Positions 51,813-60,811 of a DNA stretch of 64,000 nucleotides are shown one piece after another. The notes below the pieces were generated by a model. That model was not told where the DNA came from. It saw only the letters and a program-made list of their open reading frames with translations, and searched no databases. Made by a program: the position numbers and the translations under genes. Within the stretch, counting starts at the first letter, position 1. Every line of letters begins with the position of its first letter. The stretch is taken from the NCBI GenBank assembly GCA_016927755.1, contig JAFGLZ010000132.1, forward strand, positions 62,001-126,000, in the 5' to 3' direction. This DNA comes from Phycisphaerae bacterium (GTDB lineage Bacteria; Planctomycetota; Phycisphaerae; UBA1845; JAFGLZ01).

Positions 51813-54800
51813 ATGACTCACACAACCCAATGTCTGCGCGGACGGATCGTGATCGTCGCTCAACTCATTGTCGTTCTGGCCGCCGCGCCGCTCCAGGCCG
51901 AGGACAAGGTTTGCTTCGACTTCGAGACCGGCGATCTCCAGGGCTGGACCGTCGTCGAGGGCCGATTCGGCAAGATCGTCTTCGACCGGGACGAGTTCAA
52001 GCTCGAGCCGGGCGTCAAGTACAACAAGCAGGGCAAGTACTTCCTCAGCACGCTGGCCAATCCTGAGGGCCACGACGACGACAAGCAGACGGGCGTGATC
52101 GAGTCGCCCGTGTTCGTGCCGTCCGGCAAGAGGGCGACGTTCCTCGTCGGCGGCGGGGCCCACGACAAGCACACGTACGTCGCGCTATGCACGGAGGACG
52201 GTAAGGAGGTCCTGCGAGTCTGGGGCAGAAACTCGGAGCATATGCTCCGCGTGACCTGGGACGTGTCCAAGTGGATCGGCAAGCGCGTCTACATGAAAGT
52301 CGTCGATCGCCACACGGGCGGGTGGGGCCACACGACGTTCGACGACTTCTGCGTCCAAGGCATGATCGATCCGGAGGCCACGCAGGCCCGCGCTGAAGCG
52401 AGGAAGCGCCGAGCCCTCGAGGCCGCGAGGAACGCCAGCCTGAGGATCTTGGGTCCCACCCGAGAGGCAGTCGAGGACCTCATCGCGACACACGCAGGCC
52501 GTTATCCCGACGGGCAGGCGTTTCTCGCCGAGCTGGCGGATCTCGAACGCCAGGTCAAAGCCGCGTCTCTGGAGCAGGCCCAGGCCCTCAGCGCCAAGGT
52601 CAGTGCCCTGCAGTGCAAGGCCCTCCTGGCCAATCCGCTCGTCCGCGAGCACCCGATCCTCTTCGTAGTCCGCCAGCAGTACAGGCCCGACCACCACGCC
52701 ACCGCCACGATGTTCCAGAACGGCGAGATCAATACGAACAGCTTCCAGGGCGGCGGGGCGATGAAGGCGCTGGATCTGGCGGGCGGCGGCAAGGTGACGA
52801 CGCTGCTGGACGTGCCCAAGGGCATTGCCCGCGATCCGGAGATCAGCTTCGACGGCAAGAAGATCCTGTTCTCCATGCGCAAGGACAAGGCCGACGACTA
52901 TCACGTCTACGAGATGAACGTCGACGGCACCGGCCTGCGCCAGCTCACCGAGGGCAGCGCACTGAGCGACATCGACCCGATCTACCTGCCCGACGGCAAG
53001 ATCGTCTTGGCCTCAACGCGCGAGCCCAAGCTCTGTCAGTGCAACCGCCACATCATGGCGAACCTGTTCAAGATGGACGCCGACGGCTCGAACCTCCACC
53101 AGATCGGGCGGAACACGCTCTTCGAGGGCCACCCGTTCCTGATGCCGGACGGCACGATCCTGTACGACCGTTGGGAGTACGTCGACAAGCAGTTCGGCCC
53201 GGCCTTCGGGCTCTGGACCGTCAACCCCGACGGGACGAACCACGCCATCTTCTACGGCAACAACGCCTGGTCGCCAGGCGCGATCCTGGACGCCCGGATC
53301 GTCCCAGGTACGCAGCAGTTCGTTGCCACGTTCGGTTCGTGCCACGACCGTCCCTGGGGCGCCATCGCCGTGGTCGATCGGACGCGAGCCCTCGACGGGC
53401 TGGCGCCCGTCGTCAAGAGCTGGCCCGCCGACATCAGCGGGCAGCTCGGCAACAACCGGGATTACCCGAACACCCGGAACAACGGCCATCCCGCCGGCTG
53501 GCAGATCGACACCTTCCGAGGCATGCCGATCAAGTACGAGGACCCCTATCCGCTCTCGGACAAGTACTTCCTCTGCTCGCGGATCATCACCGGCGAATCC
53601 ACCGGCGTCTTTCTGATCGACGTGTTCGGCAACGAGGTCCTCGTCCACGCCGAGCCGCCGGGCTGTTTCGACCCGATGCCGATCATGCCCCGGCCCCGAC
53701 CTCCGATCGTCCCGGACCGCAAGCGCCTCGCCGGCCAGGAGGGCTACTACTACGTGGCCGACGTCTATGTCGGCACCGGCATGGATCGCGTCGAGCGCGG
53801 CGCCGTCAAGTGGATCCGCGTCGTCGAGGCCCCGCCCAAGCTCTTCTGGACGCACACATTGTGGAACATCGACGCCACCCAGGCCCCGGCGATGAACTGG
53901 AACTGCACAAACAACAAGCGGATCATCGGCAAGGCCCCGGTTGAGCCCGATGGCTCGGCCTACTTCGCCGTCCCCGCCGACAAGTTCATCTTCTTCCAAC
54001 TGCTCGACAAGGACGACATGATGGTCCAGAGCATGCGGAGCGGCACGATGGTCCAGCCCGGCGAGACCACGGGCTGCGTCGGCTGTCACGACAACCGGCT
54101 CACCTCGACGCCCAACGATCGATCGTTCGCCGCGATGCGGCGCGGTCCCAACCGGCTCGATCCATGGTACGGCCCGCCGCGAGAGTTCAACTACCTGACC
54201 GAGGTCCAACCCGTATTCGATAAGCATTGCGTCACGTGTCACGACTACGACAAGCCCGCCGGCAAGAAGCTTAACCTCGCCGGCGACGTCGGCCTGGTCT
54301 TCAACACGTCGTACATCGAGCTGCGGAGCAAGTCGGCCCTCCGCTGGTTTCCCGACCCGCCGGGCGCGCCCAAGCTGCTCGTCAAGGCCGTCGACGACGG
54401 GCCGGCCGAGGCCCTGCCTCCCTACGCGTGGGGCTCGCACCGAAGCAAGCTCGTCGACGTCATCCGTGGTGACCACAATCACGTCAAGCTGACCAAGGAG
54501 GAGCTCGACCGAATCGTTACGTGGATCGACATGAACGCCGTCTACTACGGCTCGTACGCCAGCGCCTATCCGCATAACCGTTTCGGCCGGTCGCCTCTGA
54601 ACGACCAACAGCTCAAACGGCTCAAGGAGCTCACGGGGGCCGGCGTCGGCGATCAGGGCGCCGAGATGCGGGGCTCGCAGGTGAGCTTCGCGCGACCCGA
54701 GCTGAGCCCGTGTCTGGCGAGATTGAAGGACAAGAACGATCCGAGGTACGCCGAGGCGATCGCGATCATCCGAGCCGGCACGGAAAAACTCGCCAAGACC

Positions 54801-54944
54801 CCGCGCATGGACATGCCCGGGGCCAAGCTCGTGGGTATCGAATGTCAGCGCCAGGCGAAGTATGATACGCAGGCTCGCATCGAGGCCAAGACCCGAGAGG
54901 AGATGGCCCAGGCAAACGGGCAGCGATCAGGAGCGACCTACTGA
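51813..54944 (+). CDS. Secreted di-heme protein related to hydrazine synthase alpha subunit
   Basis: 1043 residues from the ATG at 51813 (AAGGTGG just upstream), with a signal peptide (VIVAQLIVVLAAAPLQA). Residues about 20-175 form a beta-sandwich (CFDFETGDLQGWTVVEG). A helical part follows, then a propeller-like region with DPEISFDGKKILFSMRKDKADDYHVYEM, resembling the HzsA middle domain. Two c-type heme motifs follow, CVGCH (755-759) and CVTCH (806-810), the second in a cytochrome-like domain (VQPVFDKHCVTCHDY). HzsA-like proteins are common in non-anammox planctomycetes and no HzsB/C is seen, so hydrazine synthesis is not implied. It is probably a periplasmic redox enzyme acting with the next gene's product. 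Confidence 0.85.
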   Translation: MTHTTQCLRGRIVIVAQLIVVLAAAPLQAEDKVCFDFETGDLQGWTVVEGRFGKIVFDRDEFKLEPGVKYNKQGKYFLSTLANPEGHDDDKQTGVIESPVFVPSGKRATFLVGGGAHDKHTYVALCTEDGKEVLRVWGRNSEHMLRVTWDVSKWIGKRVYMKVVDRHTGGWGHTTFDDFCVQGMIDPEATQARAEARKRRALEAARNASLRILGPTREAVEDLIATHAGRYPDGQAFLAELADLERQVKAASLEQAQALSAKVSALQCKALLANPLVREHPILFVVRQQYRPDHHATATMFQNGEINTNSFQGGGAMKALDLAGGGKVTTLLDVPKGIARDPEISFDGKKILFSMRKDKADDYHVYEMNVDGTGLRQLTEGSALSDIDPIYLPDGKIVLASTREPKLCQCNRHIMANLFKMDADGSNLHQIGRNTLFEGHPFLMPDGTILYDRWEYVDKQFGPAFGLWTVNPDGTNHAIFYGNNAWSPGAILDARIVPGTQQFVATFGSCHDRPWGAIAVVDRTRALDGLAPVVKSWPADISGQLGNNRDYPNTRNNGHPAGWQIDTFRGMPIKYEDPYPLSDKYFLCSRIITGESTGVFLIDVFGNEVLVHAEPPGCFDPMPIMPRPRPPIVPDRKRLAGQEGYYYVADVYVGTGMDRVERGAVKWIRVVEAPPKLFWTHTLWNIDATQAPAMNWNCTNNKRIIGKAPVEPDGSAYFAVPADKFIFFQLLDKDDMMVQSMRSGTMVQPGETTGCVGCHDNRLTSTPNDRSFAAMRRGPNRLDPWYGPPREFNYLTEVQPVFDKHCVTCHDYDKPAGKKLNLAGDVGLVFNTSYIELRSKSALRWFPDPPGAPKLLVKAVDDGPAEALPPYAWGSHRSKLVDVIRGDHNHVKLTKEELDRIVTWIDMNAVYYGSYASAYPHNRFGRSPLNDQQLKRLKELTGAGVGDQGAEMRGSQVSFARPELSPCLARLKDKNDPRYAEAIAIIRAGTEKLAKTPRMDMPGAKLVGIECQRQAKYDTQARIEAKTREEMAQANGQRSGATY

Positions 54945-54963
54945 CGGAAGCGGGGACCTTTGC

Positions 54964-56913
54964 ATGATGAAGACGATCATGAGCCGTATGACCAGCCGTT
55001 CGGGACTTGTGACGTTGGCGGTATCGATCGCCGCCTTCGGGTTCATCGCCGTATGGGCCCACGCCGAGACGGGCAAGGCGCAGACGCAGCCCTATCGTTC
55101 GCCCTTTGACGCGGCGTTCTCGCCTTGCGGGAAGATGCTCGCCGTCAGCGATCGGACGGCCGATTCGCTGTCGATCATCGACCCGGCAGCGGGCAAGGTG
55201 ACGGGACAGATCGCCCTGAACGCCAAGCCCGAGGGTCTGGCGTGGTTGAACTGCCAGAAGGTCGTCGTGGCCGAACACGGCACGGGCACCGTCGCCGAGG
55301 TCGACGTCAAGGCCGGCAAGGTCGCGCGACGCTTTGCGACGGGCAATCGCCCGGTCGCGGTCGCGCAGGCCGCCAAACGCAAGCTCCTCCTGGTGACCAA
55401 CGCGGGCACCAACGACGTGTCCGTGATCGACCTGTCCACCGGCAAGGAGACCGCCCGCGTGCCGGTTCTCCGCGAGCCGCGTTCGATCGCGATCAGCGCC
55501 GACGAGAAGACGGCGCTGATCGGCAACTTCCTCCCCGCGACCGCGGGCACGGAACCGACGTCGTCCGCCGCGATCAGCGTGATCGACCTCGACTCGATGA
55601 AGCGGACGCATGACATCCGCCTGCCCGCCGGTGGCACGCTCCTCCGTGAGATCGCCATCTCGCCGTGCGGCTGCTGGGCGTACGTGGCGCACACCGTCGG
55701 GCGGTTCAACATCCCCACGACCCAGCTCGAGCGCGGCTGGGTCAATACCAACGCCATCAGCCTGATCGATCTGAAGAACAAGCAGCTCTATGCGACCGTG
55801 CTGCTCGACCATCCGTCGCAGGGCTCGGCCGACCCATGGGGGCTCGTGCTGGCCAAGGACGGCAAGACGCTGTGGTGCTCGATCGCCGGCGTCCACAAGG
55901 TCGCCAGGATCGACCTGGACGGGTTGCACAAGCTGCTGGCGGGCGACTTCTCGAAGCATCCGCGACTGGCCAACCCCGACCCGCGCAACCCCGGCCCGCA
56001 AAGCGTCTGGCTCGAGATCAAGAAGGACCCCAAGATGCGGGAGCAGTTGGTCAACGAGCTGGCCGCCCTCTATGCGGCCGATCTGATCATCAGCAAGAAG
56101 GTCCCCGGCAACGGGCCCCGCGGCATCGATCTCTCGCCGGACGGCAAGTGCCTCGCCGTGGCGATGTACTTCACCGGCGACGTCGTCATGTTGGACCCCT
56201 CGACGCTGAAGCCCTCCGCGAAGGTCAGCCTGGGCCCGTCGCCCAAGCCCGACGTGGTCCGACGCGGCGAGATGGCCTTTCATGACGGGACGCTCTGCTT
56301 CCAGCAGTGGCTGAGCTGCGCGACGTGCCATCCCGGCGGACGCGTGGACGGGCTCAACTGGGACCTGCTCAACGACGGCATGGGCAACCCCAAGAACACC
56401 AAGACGATGGTCTGGAGCCACAAGACGCCGCCGGCAATGTCCCTCGGGGTTCGGGCCAATATGGACGTGGCGGCGGAGGCCGGCTTCAAGCACATCTTGT
56501 TCCGGGTTCCGGAGCCCGACGAGCTCGAGTCCACGAAGGCCTATCTGCGTTCGCTGGAGCCCGCCGTCAGCCCGCATCGCCAACCCAACGGCGAGTTGAC
56601 CGCCCAGGCCAAGCGGGGCGAGGCCCTCTTCAAGGATCCCCAAACTCGGTGCGCGACCTGTCACCCCGTCGGGCTCTACACCGACTTGAAGCTTTACGAT
56701 GTCGGCACGCGCGGCGAGCTGGACCGCAAGGACCATTTCGACACGCCCACGCTCGTCGAGCTCTGGCGAACGGGACCGTATCTGCACAACGGCGCCGCGG
56801 TGACGCTGCGGGACGTCCTGACGACCTTCAACAAGAAGGATCAGCACGGCGCGACGTCGCAGTTGAGCAAGGAGCAGATCGAAGATCTTGCGGTGTACCT
56901 GCTGTCTCTGTAG
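54964..56913 (+). CDS. Secreted YVTN-propeller / MauG-like di-heme cytochrome c
   Basis: 649 residues from the ATG at 54964 (ATG 54967 also possible), 19 bases after the HzsA-like gene. A signal sequence (LVTLAVSIAAFGFIAVWAHA) is followed by a YVTN-type seven-blade propeller (residues about 40-430; LLLVTNAGTNDVSVIDLSTGKE). The C-terminal region has two heme-binding motifs, CATCH at 452-456 and CATCH at 563-567, in a cytochrome c peroxidase/MauG-like arrangement (KRGEALFKDPQTRCATCHP; TPTLVELWRTGPYLHNGAAVTLRDVL). It should move electrons in the periplasm, possibly oxidising a substrate bound by the propeller. It is convergent with the GNAT gene. Confidence 0.88.
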   Translation: MMKTIMSRMTSRSGLVTLAVSIAAFGFIAVWAHAETGKAQTQPYRSPFDAAFSPCGKMLAVSDRTADSLSIIDPAAGKVTGQIALNAKPEGLAWLNCQKVVVAEHGTGTVAEVDVKAGKVARRFATGNRPVAVAQAAKRKLLLVTNAGTNDVSVIDLSTGKETARVPVLREPRSIAISADEKTALIGNFLPATAGTEPTSSAAISVIDLDSMKRTHDIRLPAGGTLLREIAISPCGCWAYVAHTVGRFNIPTTQLERGWVNTNAISLIDLKNKQLYATVLLDHPSQGSADPWGLVLAKDGKTLWCSIAGVHKVARIDLDGLHKLLAGDFSKHPRLANPDPRNPGPQSVWLEIKKDPKMREQLVNELAALYAADLIISKKVPGNGPRGIDLSPDGKCLAVAMYFTGDVVMLDPSTLKPSAKVSLGPSPKPDVVRRGEMAFHDGTLCFQQWLSCATCHPGGRVDGLNWDLLNDGMGNPKNTKTMVWSHKTPPAMSLGVRANMDVAAEAGFKHILFRVPEPDELESTKAYLRSLEPAVSPHRQPNGELTAQAKRGEALFKDPQTRCATCHPVGLYTDLKLYDVGTRGELDRKDHFDTPTLVELWRTGPYLHNGAAVTLRDVLTTFNKKDQHGATSQLSKEQIEDLAVYLLSL

Positions 56914-56934
56914 CGGGTTGCTGGACGCGCGTCG

Positions 56935-57429
56935 TCAAAGCATGAGCACCATCTCGAGACGGTCGCCGTCGGGGGCGTTCTCGGGCGCGTCGGCAGGCCG
57001 GAATCCGACCTTCTCGTAGAGGGCGATGGCCGGGCGGTTGGAGGCGCGGACGTTCAGCACGACGCGTCGGCATCCTTGTCGTCTTGCCGCGGCGATTGTG
57101 GTCTCGATGAGTCTTAGGCCGACGCCGCGCCCACGACAGTCGCGGCGGACGCCTATCCCCAATCTTCCACAACGAGCGGCGTCGGGGGCATTTTCGGGCA
57201 GGATGTCGCACCAGCCGACGACCTCGCCGGCGCGGACGGCCACGAATTGGGGATGGCCGTTCTGGATATTGCTTCTTACGAACTCCCGCATCCGGTCGAG
57301 GTCCGGGGCGCGATCCATGGCGAGGTACATTCCCTCCCGAACGACGGAATCCAGGCACTCCCGAAACCCCTCGATGTGCGCTTCGGCAATCGGGAGTATC
57401 TGAACGGCGCCCGCCGTCGGCTTACGCAT
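56935..57429 (-). CDS. GNAT-family N-acetyltransferase
   Basis: 164 residues. The GNAT fold is clear: FVAVRAGEVVGWCDILPE, the acetyl-CoA loop RRDCRGRGVGLRLIETTI (R/Q-x-x-G-x-G/A) and VVLNVRASNRPAIALYEKVGFR. It transfers an acetyl group to an amine, either on a small molecule or a protein N-terminus (RimI-like alternatives). It is cytoplasmic and ends 22 bases from the end of the convergent cytochrome gene; the next minus-strand gene upstream is a DUF1080 protein 24 bases away, so it may be the last gene of that run. Confidence 0.88.
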   Translation of the reverse strand: MRKPTAGAVQILPIAEAHIEGFRECLDSVVREGMYLAMDRAPDLDRMREFVRSNIQNGHPQFVAVRAGEVVGWCDILPENAPDAARCGRLGIGVRRDCRGRGVGLRLIETTIAAARRQGCRRVVLNVRASNRPAIALYEKVGFRPADAPENAPDGDRLEMVLML

Positions 57430-57453
57430 TCGGCCTGACCCTCTCTGGGGGCC

Positions 57454-58143
57454 CTACTTCCCCTTCAGCTCCTTGATGCAGATGCACTTGACCTGGATCT
57501 CCATCGGGTGGCCGACGTGGAGTTGGACGGCGATGACGCCATTAAGCGGGATCTTCGGGTCCTTCTCGGTGTACTTGACCGTCGTGAAGCCGTTGAGCTT
57601 CAGCTCGATGTCCGGGCCCTTGCAGGTAATCAGGTACTCGTTCCACCCGTCGGGCTTGTAGTGCTTCTTCGTGTCGGCCGGCGAGCCGGCGAGCTTGCCG
57701 CGACGGGCCTCGTCGTACAGCCACCCCCAATAGTCCTGGCCGACGTCCGCCTGGTAGCCCTGAATGCGGTCGGGGATCTTCTTGCTGCGGATCTGAAACC
57801 CGCTGTTGCCCTTGCCGTCAACCAGCCGGAACTTCACGTACAGCATGAAGTCCCCGTACTCCTTCGTCGTCCACAGGAACTCGTTGTGCTTGAGGTCGCC
57901 CGTCGTTCGGCCGATCAGCATGCCGTCCTTGACCGACCACAGCTTCTGATCGCCCTCCCAGCCGTTGAGCGTCTTGCCGTCGAATAGCGGCTTGAAGCCT
58001 TCCTTGCACTGCGGGCACGTCGCGCTCTTCGGACACGTCTTCGGGCATCCTTCGCTCTGCTCGGCGTGGACGGCCGTTGCGCCCATTGCCAACAGACCGG
58101 CTGCCGCCAACGACACCACGGCGTTTCGAACGTACCTGCTCAT
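57454..58143 (-). CDS. Secreted DUF1080 protein with Cys-rich N-terminal segment
   Basis: 229 residues from the ATG at 58143, which overlaps the upstream ThuA-DUF1080 stop as ATGA. A signal peptide (VVSLAAAGLLAMGATAVHA) is followed by CPKTCPKSATCPQC, four cysteines in 14 residues that could bind a metal or form disulfides. The DUF1080 sandwich follows: FKPLFDGKTLNGWEG, LWSVKDGMLIGRTTG, YVKFRLVDGKGNSGFQIRS, EYLITCKGPDIELKLNGFTTV and GVIAVQLHVGHPMEIQVK. It is likely a periplasmic 3-keto-glycoside hydrolase acting with its coupled neighbour. Confidence 0.88.
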   Translation of the reverse strand: MSRYVRNAVVSLAAAGLLAMGATAVHAEQSEGCPKTCPKSATCPQCKEGFKPLFDGKTLNGWEGDQKLWSVKDGMLIGRTTGDLKHNEFLWTTKEYGDFMLYVKFRLVDGKGNSGFQIRSKKIPDRIQGYQADVGQDYWGWLYDEARRGKLAGSPADTKKHYKPDGWNEYLITCKGPDIELKLNGFTTVKYTEKDPKIPLNGVIAVQLHVGHPMEIQVKCICIKELKGK

Positions 58144-59414
58144 CCTGCTTTGTCCTCCGGCGATAGGGGTTTGATCTCGACGTCTCGGAACCACAGACCA
58201 CCGCCGTGGTACATGAGCGTCACGTAGCCCTTCATCGGGCGTTTCTTCAATGCGGGAGTGTCGTCGAAGCTGCCGTCGACGACCTTTACGCCGTTCATCC
58301 AGACCTTGACCTCCTTGCCACGCATCAGGACCTGCATGCTGTTCCACTCGCCGGCCTTCTTGGTGACGCGCGGCTTGGCGGGGATGTTGCAGTAGACGCT
58401 GCCGGCGTGCTGGCAGTCCTTGATCTTGGCGTACTTGGGGTCATAGTCGTCGAGGATCTGGATCTCGGTATCGGTGCGGAGCAAGAGCCCGCTGTTTCCG
58501 CCGGGCTTGAGCTTCCACTGCAGGCGGATGACGAAGTCGCCGTACTGCTCCTTGGAGACGAGCTGGTAGGCCTTGCCGGGGTTGTTGACCAGCGCCCCGT
58601 CCTCGACGACCCAGGACTTGTTGTCGGGCTCGATCCGCCAGTGGCTCAGGTCCGTCCCGTCGAAGAGGGCGACGTAGCCCGAACCGGGAACCGGGCGCCT
58701 CGCCGCCCAGTACATGGCGTTGATCAGCAGCCTCTGGAACTCAGGCGCCTTGAACGCGGACTCGCCGTGCCCGTTGGCCAGGTGCACCAGCCGTCCCTTG
58801 CCGATGCGCTTGACCCAGGCCATGTTTCGGTCGTCGCCGACCTTCTTGGCCAGGACGTGGATGCCGGCATTGGGGTGATACGCGTGCTGGTAGTCCTCGT
58901 CCTCGATCTCGAAGGCCTTCACGCCGACGGTGATCGGGTGCCACTCGTCGACGATCTCGACGCCGAACTTGCCGTGTCCGTGTCCGGAGAATCGGCCGCC
59001 GATCAGCTCCCAGTACTTGTCGCTGTTCTTGAACGAGTCGCTGGCCGAATGGATGCCGACCACCCCGCCGCCGGACTGGACGAACTGGATCAGTCCGTCA
59101 GCCTGGGCGTCCTCCAGCTTGCCCCCGGTGGTGTGGATGACGACCAGGTCGTACTTCTTGATTCGATCCGGCAGCCACTCGTTCAGATCCTTGCTCTGCG
59201 TGATCTCGAAATCGCCTGTCCTGCTGACCAGGTCCATGAAGATCGGCTCCTTGCTCCGCCAGTCGTGGGTTCCGTCCGCGGTGAGCAGGACGCGAACCTT
59301 CTTCTGTTCGGCGGCGGCTTGGGCGCGCGCGGTGTTCAGCGCAACGGTGAAGGTCGCCGTCAGGAGGCCTAGAAGCGCGACTGCTTTGAAGTGTTTTCGC
59401 GATACCATCGTCAT
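58140..59414 (-). CDS. Secreted ThuA-like / DUF1080 fusion protein
   Basis: 424 residues from the ATG at 59414 (a second at 59408), with a signal peptide (AVALLGLLTATFTVALNTARA). Residues about 40-240 are a ThuA-like glutamine-amidotransferase fold (VRVLLTADGTHDW, YDLVVIHTTGGKL, GGGVVGIHSASDSF, EDEDYQHAY). Residues about 245-415 are a DUF1080 sandwich (YVALFDGTDLSHWRIEPDN, LQWKLKPGGNSGLLLRTDTEIQILDDYD, KVWMNGVKVVDGSFDD, WFRDVEIKPL). ThuA proteins occur with keto-disaccharide metabolism, and this fusion joins two such activities in one exported chain. It is coupled by ATGA to a second DUF1080 gene. Confidence 0.9.
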   Translation of the reverse strand: MTMVSRKHFKAVALLGLLTATFTVALNTARAQAAAEQKKVRVLLTADGTHDWRSKEPIFMDLVSRTGDFEITQSKDLNEWLPDRIKKYDLVVIHTTGGKLEDAQADGLIQFVQSGGGVVGIHSASDSFKNSDKYWELIGGRFSGHGHGKFGVEIVDEWHPITVGVKAFEIEDEDYQHAYHPNAGIHVLAKKVGDDRNMAWVKRIGKGRLVHLANGHGESAFKAPEFQRLLINAMYWAARRPVPGSGYVALFDGTDLSHWRIEPDNKSWVVEDGALVNNPGKAYQLVSKEQYGDFVIRLQWKLKPGGNSGLLLRTDTEIQILDDYDPKYAKIKDCQHAGSVYCNIPAKPRVTKKAGEWNSMQVLMRGKEVKVWMNGVKVVDGSFDDTPALKKRPMKGYVTLMYHGGGLWFRDVEIKPLSPEDKAG

Positions 59415-59619
59415 TGAGTGTTTCTTCCTCCGTGCTTTGCGACCGCTGGCGCTGATCTCTGCAACGCCCTGGTAGGCGGTTGCCGCCTTCCCGTCCGGCC
59501 GAGCCGTTCGAGGCGCCCGGCGCCCGGGTCTCTGGCCTCGAGCGAGCGGCAGTGTAACGCGCTGCACCGGCGCGGTGCCAGGGGGATGAGGCCCTCACGT
59601 GCCCTCGGCCTCAGCGAGG

Positions 59620-60660
59620 TCAGGGATAGGACTTGCTGGCGTACCCGGCGGTCGATTTCTGTCTCTCGACGAGCCTGAACTGGACCTGGGGCGCGATCTG
59701 GTCCAGGATGACGCCCTCGGGCAGGACGAAAATGACCGTTCGCGTGAGCCAGCCTTCCGTCTTGATCGCGTCGCTGGTGTTGATCTCGACGAAGGCGCGG
59801 ACGTCCTGGGGCGTTAGGGAGGCGATCACGTCGCTGGGGCCTCGCACGGTGACCTCGATGGACAGGTCCGCGTTGTTCTTGACCTCGAGATCGTACTTGG
59901 TCCACTGGTCCTGGGAAACGTCGAAGCGAACGTACACGCTCCGGAGGGCCTTCGTCTGGTCCCGCCGCTCGATGACGGCCTTGACGAAGACCCGCTCGTC
60001 CTTGAGAACGGCGCCGGGCGGTCGGATCAGCGGGACGTCGTACAACTCGATGGCCTGGCCGGGGTTGGTCGCGGCCTCCCGCAGGTGCTCCCGGATCTGA
60101 AGCCGGTGCGCTTCCAGCGCCTCGACGTTGGCGACGATCTCGGTCGCGGCGAGCGTGTCGATCTGCGATTTGGGCAGGACGACCTTGACCGTCGGCGGCG
60201 AGACCGTGGTCTGGACGATCTTGAAGGAGTCGGCCTTGGCTACGACCGGCAGTTCCTTGGTGACCAGCCGGTCGACCTGAATCGTCAACTCGCTCGGGTT
60301 GACGCTCTCGACGCGGAGACCTCGTCGCTCGATCTCCTCGAGGGTGTCCAGCTTGTCGGCCAGGACGAGCCGGAAGGGCCCGCTCGGGGGATCGGCCTCG
60401 ATGACGTACGTCAGGCGAAACCGATCGTCCTCGACGTCCTCTTGCAGCTCTCGCATGCTCCGGGATGGTCCGGAGAACTGGATCTCGACGGGAACGCGTT
60501 CGGCGTTGGGGTCCGCGAAGCGCCACTCCGCGCTTCGCGGCGGGCGGAGGGACAGCCACATCATGAAGCTCTTGGTCTGGCTACTGGCCTGATCGGCGTA
60601 GAGCCAGATCAGCAGCGTCAGCACCAGGACGATGGTGAACGTCTTGATCGCTTGTGCCAT
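59620..60660 (-). CDS. YbbR-domain protein (CdaR-like regulator of diadenylate cyclase)
   Basis: 346 residues. One N-terminal membrane helix (TFTIVLVLTLLIWLYADQA) anchors an extracytoplasmic region with repeated YbbR-type domains, each with a PVVAKADSF- or VFVKAVIE-like strand and V(R/K)GP or VxPPTVKV turn (LPVVAKADSFKIVQTTVSPPTVKVVLP; NNADLSIEVTVRGPSDVI). In Firmicutes the CdaR protein encoded after cdaA binds and tunes the cyclase. The gene follows dacA on the same strand, with a family B repeat in the 143-base gap. Downstream 59415-59619 holds no gene. Confidence 0.82.
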   Translation of the reverse strand: MAQAIKTFTIVLVLTLLIWLYADQASSQTKSFMMWLSLRPPRSAEWRFADPNAERVPVEIQFSGPSRSMRELQEDVEDDRFRLTYVIEADPPSGPFRLVLADKLDTLEEIERRGLRVESVNPSELTIQVDRLVTKELPVVAKADSFKIVQTTVSPPTVKVVLPKSQIDTLAATEIVANVEALEAHRLQIREHLREAATNPGQAIELYDVPLIRPPGAVLKDERVFVKAVIERRDQTKALRSVYVRFDVSQDQWTKYDLEVKNNADLSIEVTVRGPSDVIASLTPQDVRAFVEINTSDAIKTEGWLTRTVIFVLPEGVILDQIAPQVQFRLVERQKSTAGYASKSYP

Positions 60661-60684
60661 GCCAGTGGATTCCAGTCAGCCTAG

Positions 60685-60811
60685 ATGGCCGTGCGACAGT
60701 CTGTGCTACTGTGGCACGGGCGTCTCGCCCGTGATGGTTCATGGGCAAGATGCCCATGCTACGCGCCCGCCGTGAAGTCCCTCGCCTGATCTCGCACGGT
60801 CATTCAAGCCG
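60685..60811. repeat. Dispersed palindromic repeat, family B copy 2
   Basis: 127 bases aligning with 21218-21330. Two perfect hairpins: CACGGGCG-TCT-CGCCCGTG and CATGGGCA-AGA-TGCCCATG. The end (CCTGATCTCGC...CATTCAAGCCG) overlaps dacA and supplies its TGA stop, as copy 1 does for mqnA. Confidence 0.88.

Noticed and set aside
53013-54608. 531-codon minus-strand frame opposite the HzsA-like gene
   Set aside because: Val/Asp/Gly-rich shadow frame; the plus strand carries clear heme motifs and a signal peptide.
51813-54944. Reading the HzsA-like gene as evidence for anammox
   Set aside because: No hydrazine synthase beta/gamma, hydrazine dehydrogenase or ladderane genes are seen; HzsA-like proteins are widespread outside anammox bacteria.
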